This document shows, one piece after another, positions 31,654 through 31,679 of a stretch of DNA of 31,679 nucleotides. The position numbers and the translations under genes are program-made. The notes beneath the pieces are model-generated. The model did no database searches, had not been told where the DNA came from, and saw only the letters and a list, made by a program, of their open reading frames with translations. The first letter of the stretch is position 1; every line of letters begins with the position of its first letter. This DNA comes from Candidatus Falkowiibacteriota bacterium (GTDB lineage: Bacteria; Patescibacteriota; Patescibacteriia; Patescibacteriales; UBA12465): contig CAIMEI010000048.1 in the NCBI GenBank assembly GCA_903839955.1, forward strand, positions 1-31,679, given 5' to 3'.

Positions 31654-31679
31654 GCCCCTTTAGCTCAACTGGTAGAGCA
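31654..31679 (+). tRNA. 5' part of a tRNA, cut by the window edge
   Basis: Acceptor strand GCCCCTT, then TA and a complete D arm GCTCAACTGGTAGAGC (26 nt visible). The anticodon lies outside the window, so identity is unknown; the pattern would suit tRNA-Thr among others. Confidence 0.85.

Noticed and set aside
1..31679. Alternative genetic code (TGA as Gly)
   Set aside because: ftsX ends at TGA at the expected length, and coding frames show no internal TGA.

Overview
The window is 31.7 kb with genes almost entirely on the minus strand and packed with gaps of 1-25 nt inside operons. It most likely comes from a Candidate Phyla Radiation (Patescibacteria, Parcubacteria-like) bacterium. Support: a PrgI/VirB6/VirB4 secretion cluster of the kind common in that group, monoderm-type YknXYZ/MacB-like pumps, a wall-binding beta-helix/fibronectin surface protein, and several genes with no family I recognise. 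TGA acts as a stop (ftsX ends in TGA), so the TGA=Gly code of Gracilibacteria/Absconditabacteria is not used. No mobile element, CRISPR array or rRNA is visible.

Layout. (1) 1-8738: one long minus-strand operon for a type IV secretion-like machine. In transcription order it encodes a two-TM protein, a VirB6/TrbL-like polytopic protein, two accessory proteins sharing a helical module, PrgI, a VirB4-N-like protein, and a VirB4 ATPase cut by the window edge. (2) 8741-14135: an ECF sigma factor, its membrane anti-sigma-like partner, and a three-part ABC efflux system (adaptor, ATPase, permease), ending in a strong terminator. (3) 14138-14700: one plus-strand orphan gene with a near-consensus promoter back to back with the sigma-operon promoter; its terminator is shared with the convergent marR. 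(4) 14701-20206: a second, paralogous pump operon (adaptor, ATPase, two permeases) ending in a MarR regulator, with a palindrome over its promoter that could be the MarR operator. (5) 20208-24375: small operons: two unknown proteins; a VIT-family metal transporter with a Nudix hydrolase; a SAM methyltransferase and an S51 peptidase. (6) 24500-27726: a 1013-residue exported surface protein with beta-helix, InlB-like, FN3 and peptidoglycan-binding parts. (7) 27915-28522: a GIY-YIG protein, a GC-rich hairpin and tRNA-Gln(UUG). (8) 28480-31595: a cell-wall operon encoding an RlpA-like/D,D-carboxypeptidase fusion broken by a one-base frameshift in an A8 tract, followed by ftsE and ftsX. (9) 31607-31679: a promoter and the first 26 nt of a plus-strand tRNA.

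Themes. The ECF-controlled and MarR-controlled pumps look like a duplicated envelope-export module under different regulators. The carboxypeptidase-ftsE-ftsX order suggests the wall enzyme is a partner of FtsEX. Several operon boundaries are strongly compressed: the terminator of one unit touches or overlaps the promoter of the next at about 8740, 20207, 21510 and 28500.
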